The translations under genes and the position numbers were made by a program. The notes under the pieces are model-generated. The model was not told the DNA's origin, did no database searches, and worked only from the letters and a program-made list of their open reading frames with translations. A stretch of DNA of 64,000 bases from Candidatus Poribacteria bacterium (GTDB lineage Bacteria; Poribacteria; WGA-4E; WGA-3G). The stretch lies in the NCBI GenBank assembly GCA_028818705.1, contig JAPPNJ010000108.1, positions 1-64,000 of the forward strand, in the 5' to 3' direction. This document shows, piece by piece, positions 25,918 through 34,263 of the stretch. How positions within the stretch are numbered: the first letter of the stretch is position 1; every line of letters starts with the position of its first letter.

Positions 25918-25976
25918 GGGGAATGCCATCAGGCATTCATACCGTTGATTTACGGCATTCATACCGTTGATTCAAC
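25918..25976 (+). repeat. Hairpin repeat, family I, copy A plus partial second copy
   Basis: GGGGAATGCC-ATC-AGGCATTC then ATACCGTTGATTTACGG, followed at once by a second right half (GGCATTCATACCGTTGATTCAAC). It lies in the 215-bp gap between the reductase and the SDR gene; no gene is there. Confidence 0.75.
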
Positions 25977-25986
25977 TGACGACCAT

Positions 25987-26718
25987 TTATGCCATTCGTA
26001 TTCCACCATTTACATCAAGCGTCGCCCCGGTCACATAACGTCCTTCTTCCGAGGCGAGGAAGAGGATAGCAGTTGCAACTTCCGCAGGATCAGCAACCCG
26101 TCCCAATGGAATTTGATCTATCATATCGGGATGGTTCTTTGTCATCTCCGTTTCTGCGACACCAGGTGCGATAGAGTTCACTGTAATTCCGTATTCTCCA
26201 AGCACACGTGCCAACGACTTCGTCAGACACATCACACCCGCTTTAGAGGCAGAATAAGGCGCAGAGGCGACCAATCCACCAACCTGTCCCGCCAACGAAC
26301 CGAGATTGATGATCCGCCCAGACTTTTGTGCCTTCATTGTCTCCATCACCGCTTGTGAACAGAGAAAAGGACCCTTGAGGTTTACAGCCATCATCCGATC
26401 CCATTCGGCTTCCGTGCATGCTTCTATACGCGTATAACTAAAAATACCGGCGTTATTGACTAAAATATCGATGCGTCCGAATGTCCCAAGTGCCTCTTGA
26501 ACCATATTACGCACCGAATCACCGTCCGCAACATCGGTTTTGATGACTCGGCATTTCCTACCGAGTGCTGCGATCTCCGCCGCCGCTGCTTCTGCATTCG
26601 CTATATTGACTTCAGGAATCACAATATCCGCACCTGCCTTAGCGAACGCCAAGCATGTCGCCTTTCCGATGCCACCGCCACCGCCTGTAACGATTGCAAC
26701 CTGCCCTTCCAAACGCAT
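25987..26718 (-). CDS. Short-chain dehydrogenase/reductase (FabG-like)
   Basis: A 243-residue classical SDR. The nucleotide motif is VTGGGGGIGKATC (about 10-22), NNAG is near 89, and the catalytic Ser-Tyr-Lys is in NLGSLAGQ and YSASKAG (about 138, 152, 156). The C-terminus has the usual ILFLASEEGRYVTGATLDVNGG. Many such proteins are annotated as 3-oxoacyl-ACP reductase, but this isolated copy is more likely a sugar or alcohol dehydrogenase. Confidence 0.92.
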   Translation of the reverse strand: MRLEGQVAIVTGGGGGIGKATCLAFAKAGADIVIPEVNIANAEAAAAEIAALGRKCRVIKTDVADGDSVRNMVQEALGTFGRIDILVNNAGIFSYTRIEACTEAEWDRMMAVNLKGPFLCSQAVMETMKAQKSGRIINLGSLAGQVGGLVASAPYSASKAGVMCLTKSLARVLGEYGITVNSIAPGVAETEMTKNHPDMIDQIPLGRVADPAEVATAILFLASEEGRYVTGATLDVNGGIRMA

Positions 26719-26792
26719 CTACATTTCTCCTTTAGGTACTTTTATTTTAGCGATGCGAAGCCAGACATAGGCATCCGCGACGCGCTTTTTTC

Positions 26793-26822
26793 TTGAAAAA
26801 GTACAATAAATCATGATAACAT
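26793..26822 (+). promoter_or_regulatory. Promoter before micropeptide and secreted protein (copy 1)
   Basis: TTGAAA (26793-26798), 18-bp spacer, TAACAT (26817-26822). The region from here to the micropeptide is similar to 27966-28030. Confidence 0.45.
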
Positions 26823-26878
26823 ATTTCCATTATCACACGAAGTTCGGAAAAAGTCAACACGGTAGATTAACCTGAAAA

Positions 26879-26947
26879 ATGGTGTTCTTTGTCATCATTC
26901 TCATCATTTCACTCATTACAATCGGCATAAGGAGAATCAAAATATGA
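26879..26947 (+). CDS. Predicted 22-residue membrane micropeptide, overlapping next gene
   Basis: The frame reads MVFFVIILIISLITIGIRRIKI: a single hydrophobic helix with a positively charged end. Its stop overlaps the next start as ATATGA, so translation of the secreted protein could be coupled to it. A similar, 31-residue frame follows a similar promoter at 28030. Conservation of the hydrophobic frame between the two copies is the main support; expression is not shown. Confidence 0.4.
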   Translation: MVFFVIILIISLITIGIRRIKI

Positions 26948-27918
26948 AAAAGACGGCGTTTTTGTGCTGGATCAAGCCAGTTTTGATTTTGAGTTTCGTT
27001 TGCTTTTTCGCGTTTACAGCGACAGCCCAAAATTATTATCCAGCAGATATTGGCAATATGTGGGTTTTTGATAGCAGCGATGGTGAAGCACAGACCACCT
27101 ATACCCTTGAGGGACCCGAAATTATTGATGGTCAAGAGCATGTTCTCCTGAAAATTACGACAGAGGAACTCGCCACTGGCGTATCTGAGACTGATCAGTA
27201 TTTTTTGACTGTTGGCAACGAAGCCATTAAACTCCATAGAACTACCATTGAACATTCTCTCGCTACCATAACTGCAGATTTTCCAACCCCTGCTACTTTT
27301 TTCCCCCTACAATTAGTCCTGGGGGATAAGTGGCAAATAGCAGCAGATGCAGAAGCGAAATTAATAGTTGGAGAACCCATAGCTGGAAAAAGTGTCACTA
27401 ATTTGGAAGTTATTGGATTCGAGGATGTTGTTACACCAGCTGGAACGTTCCAAAACTGTGCTAAGGTTCAGTTAGATTTGGTGCTTACTGCTGCTGGCGG
27501 ATTTCTCAATCTCAATATCAATCAGACTACCTATCAATGGTTCGCTCCAGATATAGGTCCAATCCAATACCAAGACAGTGATGGTGTGATCTTTAGTCTG
27601 ATAAACTCCAATCTACTAACCGTGCCTGAAGAGCCTGATATGACGGAGGAGACCTCTACACCTGAACAGCCACTTGAAGAAGCTGTTACACCTGAACTGT
27701 CCGCTGAAGAAGACCCTATACCCGAATCGACTCCTGAGGAAGATACTGCTCCTGAACCTGTGCCTTACGATGTAACAGGGGACGGGATTGTGAATATCTT
27801 AGATCTCACTTTCGTGGCTGCTCGCTTCGGAGAACCTGACACGGATGCGGATGTTACGGGCGATAGCACTGTTAACATTTTGGATTTAGTGCTTATTGCC
27901 CAGAACTTTAGTAATTAA
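26944..27918 (+). CDS. Secreted protein with C-terminal dockerin-like repeats
   Basis: A 324-residue protein: signal peptide (to about residue 28, TATAQ), an N-terminal domain opening NYYPADIGNMWVF (about 29-215) shared with the proteins at 28303 and 30924, a Glu/Pro/Thr-rich linker (about 217-270), and two type I dockerin repeats (DVTGDGIVNILDLTFVA and DVTGDSTVNILDLVLIA), whose Asp/Asn residues would bind calcium. Dockerins dock to cohesins or serve as calcium-binding surface modules. The ATG overlaps the micropeptide and is preceded by AAGGAGA. Confidence 0.82.
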   Translation: MKKTAFLCWIKPVLILSFVCFFAFTATAQNYYPADIGNMWVFDSSDGEAQTTYTLEGPEIIDGQEHVLLKITTEELATGVSETDQYFLTVGNEAIKLHRTTIEHSLATITADFPTPATFFPLQLVLGDKWQIAADAEAKLIVGEPIAGKSVTNLEVIGFEDVVTPAGTFQNCAKVQLDLVLTAAGGFLNLNINQTTYQWFAPDIGPIQYQDSDGVIFSLINSNLLTVPEEPDMTEETSTPEQPLEEAVTPELSAEEDPIPESTPEEDTAPEPVPYDVTGDGIVNILDLTFVAARFGEPDTDADVTGDSTVNILDLVLIAQNFSN

Positions 27919-27965
27919 CCTCAGAATCCTGTGCCAATCGAATTACTCAAACCCGCTATTTTTTC

Positions 27966-27994
27966 TTGAAACCCTTTAATAAATATAGTAACAT
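27966..27994 (+). promoter_or_regulatory. Promoter before micropeptide and secreted protein (copy 2)
   Basis: TTGAAA (27966-27971), 17-bp spacer, TAACAT (27989-27994); a duplicate of the promoter region at 26793. Confidence 0.45.
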
Positions 27995-28029
27995 TTAGCC
28001 ATTATCATACGTAACTTGGAAAAACCAAT

Positions 28030-28125
28030 ATGGTAAGTTGGAAAATCGCATTAGTTGTAATTGTCATCGCCGTTCTCGTCGTGGCAATCGGAATGTGGTT
28101 TGGATATCAATATGTCTCGGAATAG
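28030..28125 (+). CDS. Predicted 31-residue membrane micropeptide
   Basis: MVSWKIALVVIVIAVLVVAI then GMWFGYQYVSE: one hydrophobic helix. Aligned codons with the 26879 micropeptide keep the hydrophobic frame (VIVIAVLVVAIG versus FVIILIISLITIG). It is followed by a 177-bp gap without other features before the large secreted protein, so it is not directly coupled. It could be a small membrane protein or chance; the duplication argues for the former. Confidence 0.4.
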   Translation: MVSWKIALVVIVIAVLVVAIGMWFGYQYVSE

Positions 28126-28302
28126 GATGACATCTTTCCAGAGGTATGGCGTGAACCCTCTAACAAGGTGGGACTTGCACTGCGATAAATCGCTTGTGTT
28201 TGCCATTCCCCATCGTGAGAATCCCGCAGAGACACTATTAATTTTGTAAGCATTACTAAGTTTGTACCTTTTTGAAAAAAGGAGTAAAAAAAGGAGATAG
28301 AT

Positions 28303-30834
28303 ATGAAAAATATCAGACCTGTGTCTTGGCTGACACCGCTCTTGGTTTTAAGCCTTGTATGCAGTTTTGCCCTTACGGCAACAGCACAAAATTATTTTCC
28401 ATCGGTGGTCGGCAATACATGGGTTCTCTTGAGTACCGACGGTGCAGAGCGACGCATCTATACCTTTGAGGACCCGGAAACGGCTGACAGTGGGGAATTT
28501 ATCCTCCTGAATATCGCCAAGGAAACAGTTGGAACAGGCACAGTCGCGTTTGACAAGTCCTGGGTAACTGTTGATGGAGATGGAACTATTATGCTACATC
28601 AAGTCGCCTTCGACCGAGGTGCATTTGGCATTGCCGAGGCGACTTATGATTCACCGGTCATTAATTTCCCCGCCGCGCTACCATTAGGACATACGTGGGA
28701 GATTGTGACAGAAACCGTACTGAAACTGGTGGGAGCGGCAACGACTACCAGCATTTTAGAAGTTGTTGCAATCGAGGACGTTGAAACCCCGATCGGTGTA
28801 TTCAAAGACTGTGTTAAGATCGAGACTCAGCGAGAAGCCGTCACGGCACTTCAACGTCTGCGTGAGAATGAGATCCTATGGCTTGCACCCAATGTTGGTC
28901 CCGTCAAATTCCAGGATACAAACGAAATTGTTTTTGAATTGGAAAGTTACGATCTTATTGCAGCACCATCTGTTGAGGAAGCACCCGCAGAGGAGATGCC
29001 CGCTGCCGAAGAAGTGCCTGCTGTGGAAGAAGTACCATCTCCTGAGGAAGTGCCTGCTGTCGAGGAAACACCCTCCGCTGAAGAAACTCCTGCTGAAATG
29101 CCGACGAGCCAGATGTTCGAGATTACACTCACGAACCTTACTATGGGCGAACCCGGCATGGGTGGACAAATCCTTTCACCACCCATCTTTGTAACACACG
29201 CTGCAGGTATTGACCTCGCTCCAGTCGGGGAAGCCGCAACGCCAGCACTCGTCGCTCTCGCTGAAGGGGGAGATACTTCAGGGTTAGCAGCAATCGCCAC
29301 CGCCGCGGGAGCAAACGTCGTGATTGCTGAAGGGATGTATACCCATCCCGGGGCATCGATTACGGTTACAGTAACTGCGGATACAGTAAACTCTTCGCTT
29401 TCTGTCGGTTCGATGCTTGTGTCGACCAATGACGCATTCATCGCTGCGACAGATGTCGCTCTTTTTGATGAAGATGGCATGCCTGTGTCTGCCGACATCG
29501 ACTTAAATGCCTATGATGCTGGTAGTGAAGACAACACAGAGATGGCTTCAGACATTCCGGGGCCTCTCGGCTTAGATGCTGCTGTGGATCCAGAAGGCAG
29601 CAATGAACGCGTTCCGACGGCAGATGGCGTCATCGCTGCGCACGAAGGTATTCAAGGCGTTGGTGATGTGGGTGAAGCGTTTGCGTGGGAAGAGCCGACG
29701 GCAATGCTGACGATTACACCTGTTGCGGCACCTGCGCCCCCCGAACCGGAACCCGAACCGATAGTTCCTGGTTTTGATGTGATGCTTGAGCCGGGTTTGA
29801 ATATGGTTTCTGTTCCGTTAATGCCGTCCGAGCCTTACACGGCGAACTCGTTAGCAGAGATGCTGGGTGCGACCATCGTCATTAAGCTCAATGCTGCGAC
29901 GCAGAGTTTCGTTGGTTACACGGTTGCTGATGGTGGCGATGGCTTTGCGATTGATGGTGGTGAAGGTTATATCGTCAACACGCCTGCTGGAGGTATGGTG
30001 AAGTTTACGGGTGATGCGTGGGACAACCAACCTGAGCCGGAACCCGTTGTTGAAGAGCCAGCAGTCGAAGAGGAAGTCGTTGAAGAAGTCGTTGAGGAAC
30101 CCGCTGCCGAAGAGCTTGCTGAAGAAGTTGCTGAGGAACCCGCTGCCGAAGAAGCCGTTGAAGAACCCGCTGCCGAAGAAGTTGCTGAGGAGCCCGCCGC
30201 TGCTGCGCCTGCTCTCTCTACCTTCAGAAGTGCTTGGGCATTCATCGTCACAAACGATATCCAAGGCATGGATACTGGCAGAACTTATACACTCATCGCT
30301 GAGAATCTCCGCACTGGCAGCATCGCTACGCAGAACATCCCTACGGGTGTGAAACGCGCCTCTGCCGTCTGGGCAGATCTGAACCGCAAAAGCGTCGTTG
30401 AAGCAGGCGATAAACTCCAAATCGCCCTCTACGACGATCGCGGTCGTGTCGTTTCGGGTCCGTTCCAACGCACAGTCGCCACGACGGATCTTCGCAACGC
30501 CTTCTTGAGTGTGGATCTGAGGGTGGGTGATGTGCGTCCACAAGAGACGGTTCTGGCCCAGAACTTCCCGAATCCGTTCAATCCAGAAACGTGGATTCCG
30601 TATGAGTTGAGCGAAGGGACAGAAGTATCGATTCAGATCTATGATGTCTCGGGTCGTTTGGTTCGGCGTTTGGATTTGGGTTGGCAGCCGGTAGGTTCGT
30701 ATGTGATGCCATCGAGTGCTGCGTATTGGGATGGTCGTAATGCGGTAGGTGAACGTGTAGCGAGTGGTATCTACTTCTATACGTTGCAAACATCAGATTT
30801 TGCTGCAACCCGACGGATGGTTATCCTGAAGTAG
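28303..30834 (+). CDS. Large modular surface protein (spondin-like, FlgD/T9SS-like end)
   Basis: An 843-residue protein. A signal peptide (to about 29, TATAQ) leads into the shared N-terminal domain (about 30-225, NYFPSVVGNTWVL). Next are an Ala/Pro/Glu-rich linker (226-268) and a spondin_N-like domain (about 270-480; FEITLTNLTMG, PVFVTHAAG-type pattern, EAFAWEEPTAMLTI). A domain LEPGLNMVSVPLMPSE (about 497-580) follows, then a second EPAVEE-type repeat linker (about 583-635). The C-terminal module is NFPNPFNPETWIPYEL...GIYFYTL, like FlgD Ig-like/T9SS sorting regions. It is likely cell-surface or secreted, perhaps adhesive. Both linkers are built on short GAA/GCC-rich DNA repeats. A strong terminator follows. 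Confidence 0.85.
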   Translation: MKNIRPVSWLTPLLVLSLVCSFALTATAQNYFPSVVGNTWVLLSTDGAERRIYTFEDPETADSGEFILLNIAKETVGTGTVAFDKSWVTVDGDGTIMLHQVAFDRGAFGIAEATYDSPVINFPAALPLGHTWEIVTETVLKLVGAATTTSILEVVAIEDVETPIGVFKDCVKIETQREAVTALQRLRENEILWLAPNVGPVKFQDTNEIVFELESYDLIAAPSVEEAPAEEMPAAEEVPAVEEVPSPEEVPAVEETPSAEETPAEMPTSQMFEITLTNLTMGEPGMGGQILSPPIFVTHAAGIDLAPVGEAATPALVALAEGGDTSGLAAIATAAGANVVIAEGMYTHPGASITVTVTADTVNSSLSVGSMLVSTNDAFIAATDVALFDEDGMPVSADIDLNAYDAGSEDNTEMASDIPGPLGLDAAVDPEGSNERVPTADGVIAAHEGIQGVGDVGEAFAWEEPTAMLTITPVAAPAPPEPEPEPIVPGFDVMLEPGLNMVSVPLMPSEPYTANSLAEMLGATIVIKLNAATQSFVGYTVADGGDGFAIDGGEGYIVNTPAGGMVKFTGDAWDNQPEPEPVVEEPAVEEEVVEEVVEEPAAEELAEEVAEEPAAEEAVEEPAAEEVAEEPAAAAPALSTFRSAWAFIVTNDIQGMDTGRTYTLIAENLRTGSIATQNIPTGVKRASAVWADLNRKSVVEAGDKLQIALYDDRGRVVSGPFQRTVATTDLRNAFLSVDLRVGDVRPQETVLAQNFPNPFNPETWIPYELSEGTEVSIQIYDVSGRLVRRLDLGWQPVGSYVMPSSAAYWDGRNAVGERVASGIYFYTLQTSDFAATRRMVILK

Positions 30835-30861
30835 AGAACGCAGCAAATGTAATCCTTTCAA

Positions 30862-30892
30862 ACGCCTTGGTGGGAACACCAAGGCGTTTTTT
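30862..30892 (+). terminator. Rho-independent terminator
   Basis: ACGCCTTGGTG (30862-30872), loop GGAA, CACCAAGGCGT (30877-30887), then a run of Ts. A perfect 11-bp stem placed 28 bp after the large surface-protein gene. Confidence 0.9.
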
Positions 30893-30923
30893 CGGCATGC
30901 AAAACTATTTTTAGGGGAATTAA

Positions 30924-31730
30924 ATGATTAGAAATGTCGCATTGCTCGCTGCACTGCTCTGTGCTTTCACCAACATAACCAACGCGCAAACCTATTACCC
31001 CACAGACATTGGAAACGTGTGGATTCTGGAAAGTGAAGATCGTACCGAACGGATCACCTACGCAATCGGAAAAACCGACGAACGTTTCGATGGAAAAGAG
31101 GGACGCATCCTTAGAATTACAACAGCAGTCCTGGGTACAACCACAGCAAATATGAGCACATTTTCTATGCAGGTAGATGAAGACGGCATAAAACTTCATA
31201 GAATCTTCACAAGATTCGGTGATATTTTCGGTGATGCCCATGTGGAATTCTCACCACCTGCTATCTTTTTTCCAGCAGAACTTGAACTACAAAAAACTTG
31301 GGAAGTTAATGGCAAGACAGACATAAATCTTGTAGGGGATGTTACACTCTCCAATGTAAACGAAGTCATCGCCATTGAAGACGTTGAAACACCTATAGGA
31401 ATATTCAAGGATTGCGTAAAAATTCGGGTGCAAACAAAAACCACCGCAGCGTTAGGAACAAGCCGCTCTATCACCTATCAATGGCTCGCACCAGACGTCG
31501 GACCTGTTAAATTTCAGACGGATCAGGATATTGTCTTTGCATTAGTTAACTCCAGCTTGATCCCAACTAAACACCCTTACGACCTAAATATGGACAACGT
31601 CGTAAATATCTTAGACCTTACCTTTGTAGCTTCTCGGTTTGGTGGGACGGATCCGAAGGCTGATGCAAACGGCGATGGCTCTGTTAATATTTTGGACCTG
31701 ACGCTTGTCGCACAGCATATAAGAAATTAG
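30924..31730 (+). CDS. Secreted dockerin-type protein, paralogue
   Basis: A 268-residue protein. A signal peptide (to about 21, NITNAQ) precedes the shared domain TYYPTDIGNVWIL (about 22-210), which includes AIEDVETPIGIFKDCVKI as in the 28303 protein. Two dockerin-like calcium repeats end the protein (DLNMDNVVNILDLTFVA and DANGDGSVNILDLTLVA). The linker present in the 26944 protein is almost absent. The start follows TTAGGGGAA. Confidence 0.83.
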   Translation: MIRNVALLAALLCAFTNITNAQTYYPTDIGNVWILESEDRTERITYAIGKTDERFDGKEGRILRITTAVLGTTTANMSTFSMQVDEDGIKLHRIFTRFGDIFGDAHVEFSPPAIFFPAELELQKTWEVNGKTDINLVGDVTLSNVNEVIAIEDVETPIGIFKDCVKIRVQTKTTAALGTSRSITYQWLAPDVGPVKFQTDQDIVFALVNSSLIPTKHPYDLNMDNVVNILDLTFVASRFGGTDPKADANGDGSVNILDLTLVAQHIRN

Positions 31731-31749
31731 AACGCAAAAGGAGGTTACT

Positions 31750-32667
31750 ATGAAACGCCAATTCTGTCTTTTTCTCTTTGTGTTGATATTAATACTGGGC
31801 AGCATACAGGTTTGCCCTGTTTTTGCCAGAGCGACATTAGACACAAAAATTGCCTTTGCCTCCACCCGTGACGGTAATTCGGAAGTTTATGTAATGAACC
31901 CGGACGGGAGTCAGCAGGTAAACTTAACGCGACATCCCTCAAGAGATCTCGCCCCTGCCTGGTCTCCAACAGGTGAACATATCGCTTTTAACTCAGATCG
32001 GGATGGAATTCGTGATATCTATCTGATGGATGCAGACGGAAAAAACGTACGGAAGGTATTTCGGAGTTCGGCATATAGGGAGTATCCCGCTTGGTCACCT
32101 GATGGGAAAAAATTGGCTTACACACGTCCACACAGCGATTGGGGCATCTATGTCGGAACAATAGACGGTGAACAAGAGGAGCGCGTGGCCACAGCAAACT
32201 TTCTCGGTGGCGATCCTGCTTGGTCATCCGACGGTTCAGAGATAGTCTTTGTAGCCACGGGGCTTGCAGGGTATCTCCTGAAGGCTGTCAATCTCCAAAC
32301 GCGTAAAGTGAGAGCGTTGATCCCAGAGGAACCGAAAACAGTTCTGGATCCAGCCTGGTCGCCGGAAGGCACCCGCATAGCATTTTGCTGGCACACAAAG
32401 GGTATTTACACCATAAGAAAAAGTGGCAAGGGCTTAAAACTTCTCATTCGTAACGCCGGCAGTCCAGCTTGGTCCCCACTTGGTGACGAACTCATTTATG
32501 GAAAAAACAAGCAAATCTTCAAATTCGATCTCAGCAATCGCAGATCCAGGCAGCTTACACACGAGGCAATTAATTTTGGCGCGGACTGGTCTGAAGTCAA
32601 ACCTTTGTCCGTTCAGCCGCAAGCCTCATCATTAGCAACAAGATGGGCAACCATGAAGCAACGGTAG
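31750..32667 (+). CDS. TolB-like WD40/PD40 propeller protein
   Basis: A 305-residue exported protein (signal to about residue 27, PVFARA). At least five PD40 blades are visible, each with the AWSPTGEHIAFNSDRDG...IYLMDADG pattern: SRDLAPAWSP, YREYPAWSPDGK, GDPAWSSDGSE, LDPAWSPEG and GSPAWSPLGDE. Such propellers resemble TolB but here no pal or tolA gene is adjacent, so the role is probably a separate periplasmic binding function. The start has GGAGG. Confidence 0.85.
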   Translation: MKRQFCLFLFVLILILGSIQVCPVFARATLDTKIAFASTRDGNSEVYVMNPDGSQQVNLTRHPSRDLAPAWSPTGEHIAFNSDRDGIRDIYLMDADGKNVRKVFRSSAYREYPAWSPDGKKLAYTRPHSDWGIYVGTIDGEQEERVATANFLGGDPAWSSDGSEIVFVATGLAGYLLKAVNLQTRKVRALIPEEPKTVLDPAWSPEGTRIAFCWHTKGIYTIRKSGKGLKLLIRNAGSPAWSPLGDELIYGKNKQIFKFDLSNRRSRQLTHEAINFGADWSEVKPLSVQPQASSLATRWATMKQR

Positions 32668-32679
32668 AACGCCACCGGA

Positions 32680-34248
32680 TTAAATCGAATGCTGTTGTAT
32701 TTCACCTGCACCGAGTGCTGTTGTTCGCCACTCAGCCGCTTCATCGGTTTGCAATCGCCAGGAAACTGTAAGCGGTGAATCGCCGCCGTTGTAGAAAGTT
32801 ACCTCTGCATTCTTTTCTCTATCGGGTACAGGGCGTACCAAAGAGAGAAGCGTTGATGGATGACGCTGTCGGTTCCCCTGTCGGACTTGCAGAAGTTGTG
32901 TAACCTCACTCTGAACTTCACGCGTGCCGAGCAGTAGAGGACCATAGCACGCTGTGACCGCACCTTGTCCCCAATTCCGTCCATGTCCAGCGGCGACCGA
33001 ACAAACTGCGCCACCCATATCTGCGTGTTCACGTCCACCACGCAGAACACGTCTGGCGATACCTAAACGCATTGCAGCACTTCGTAAAGCACGTAGGGCA
33101 TAGGATATCTCGCCTGTTACCTGATATGCAAGCGTCAAAGTAGCAGTTGACGGCTCCTGAATCGGCTTCACAGATCCGTCATCTGACCATTCACCCCAGT
33201 ACGCCATGTCTGCTCGTTTGCCAACACCCAGTTCCCGACGACACACTTCCTGTGGAAAAATTAATGCCAGCAATTCCGGTGACGCATCAGGAAACTCACT
33301 TAATCCTGCACAGATTGCTTCGTCAAATCCGGTATCTCCGAATGTCCAGCGATAGTAACTAAGCGCAGCTGCTGCCGGATCGTTATATGGATCGCTCAGC
33401 GATGTGACTAACGGTTCTACAATTCGCTTCGCTGCCGTTTTGAATATCTCTTCCCCAGACAGAAGATAAAGGTCGCCCAATGCATAGATAGCACCAGAAG
33501 CCAGCAAAACTTCAATGCCAGCGAGCGGGTCCCCCGGAACGTGATGAGTACTCGCGACAAGACCGTGTAAATTCTTTGCATCAACCGCGGCTTCATCAAG
33601 ACCTTCCCCATCATGTGTCCATAGCATCGGCATCGGGTCTGGAGCAGAAATCAGTTGTTCTGCACGTTTTCTGCCGTATCGCAACGACCATGTCAGATAG
33701 CGTTCTTCACCCGTTACACGATACGCTGCAATTGCAATATGGATAAATCGAAAATGCTCCGCCAGTTCATAAGTATGCTTTTCTTCGTTTGTCACGTAGT
33801 GACTACCGATATTATAGCCGATAAATGTATCTCGTGTATAATCATACCATGGTGGTATTTCTGGCACCCAGTTTCCGATATGTTCTGCAGCATCTGTCAA
33901 GAGATTGATGGCTTCGGTATCTTCGGGTTTCAACCCAATATAACGGGGTAGAAAAAGAAGAAAAGGTTCCGGCCCGTGGTGCGCTTCCGCTTTCGGCTCG
34001 TATCCGTGGACGCAATCACGCTTCACCCAACCCTGCAGTGCTGCCTTCAGCATATCAAAGTGTCGGAGCACAGTTGCATCACCAGTGATTAGATAATGTG
34101 GGAACCACGCAAGGGCATAGTTTGCCTCATCCTCGCCACCATCGTTGGGACCCGGGGGATCAAGCAGCATACTCTGTTTGAGCCAGCGACTCATTTCGGC
34201 TTTGAGCGTGCTATAAGCATCATAGCACTCGTGGATAAGCGTGCTCAT
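32680..34248 (-). CDS. Hypothetical (alpha/alpha) barrel protein
   Basis: A 522-residue cytoplasmic-looking protein of regular helices with aromatic and His-rich motifs (GGEDEANYALAWFPHYL, EIPPWYDYTRDTFIGYNIGSHYV, AAYRVTGEERYLTWSLRYGRKRAEQ, GGREHADMGGAVCSVAAGHGRNWGQGA). The helical repeat pattern and Trp/Asp/His clusters resemble (alpha/alpha)6 carbohydrate enzymes such as GH127/GH88-like or heparinase-like proteins, but I cannot place it in a family. It is 15 bp downstream of a sugar isomerase-like gene, suggesting a carbohydrate role. Confidence 0.7.
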   Translation of the reverse strand: MSTLIHECYDAYSTLKAEMSRWLKQSMLLDPPGPNDGGEDEANYALAWFPHYLITGDATVLRHFDMLKAALQGWVKRDCVHGYEPKAEAHHGPEPFLLFLPRYIGLKPEDTEAINLLTDAAEHIGNWVPEIPPWYDYTRDTFIGYNIGSHYVTNEEKHTYELAEHFRFIHIAIAAYRVTGEERYLTWSLRYGRKRAEQLISAPDPMPMLWTHDGEGLDEAAVDAKNLHGLVASTHHVPGDPLAGIEVLLASGAIYALGDLYLLSGEEIFKTAAKRIVEPLVTSLSDPYNDPAAAALSYYRWTFGDTGFDEAICAGLSEFPDASPELLALIFPQEVCRRELGVGKRADMAYWGEWSDDGSVKPIQEPSTATLTLAYQVTGEISYALRALRSAAMRLGIARRVLRGGREHADMGGAVCSVAAGHGRNWGQGAVTACYGPLLLGTREVQSEVTQLLQVRQGNRQRHPSTLLSLVRPVPDREKNAEVTFYNGGDSPLTVSWRLQTDEAAEWRTTALGAGEIQQHSI

Positions 34249-34263
34249 CGTTCAATTTTTCTC

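Noticed and set aside
25912..26358. Plus-strand open frame of 148 codons
   Set aside because: It starts inside the hairpin repeat and runs antisense to the SDR gene; its opening residues are simply the translated repeat.
29851..30789. Long minus-strand open frame (312 codons) opposite the large surface protein
   Set aside because: It mirrors the GAA/GCC repeat tracts and GC-rich third positions of the real gene; amino-acid content is improbable.
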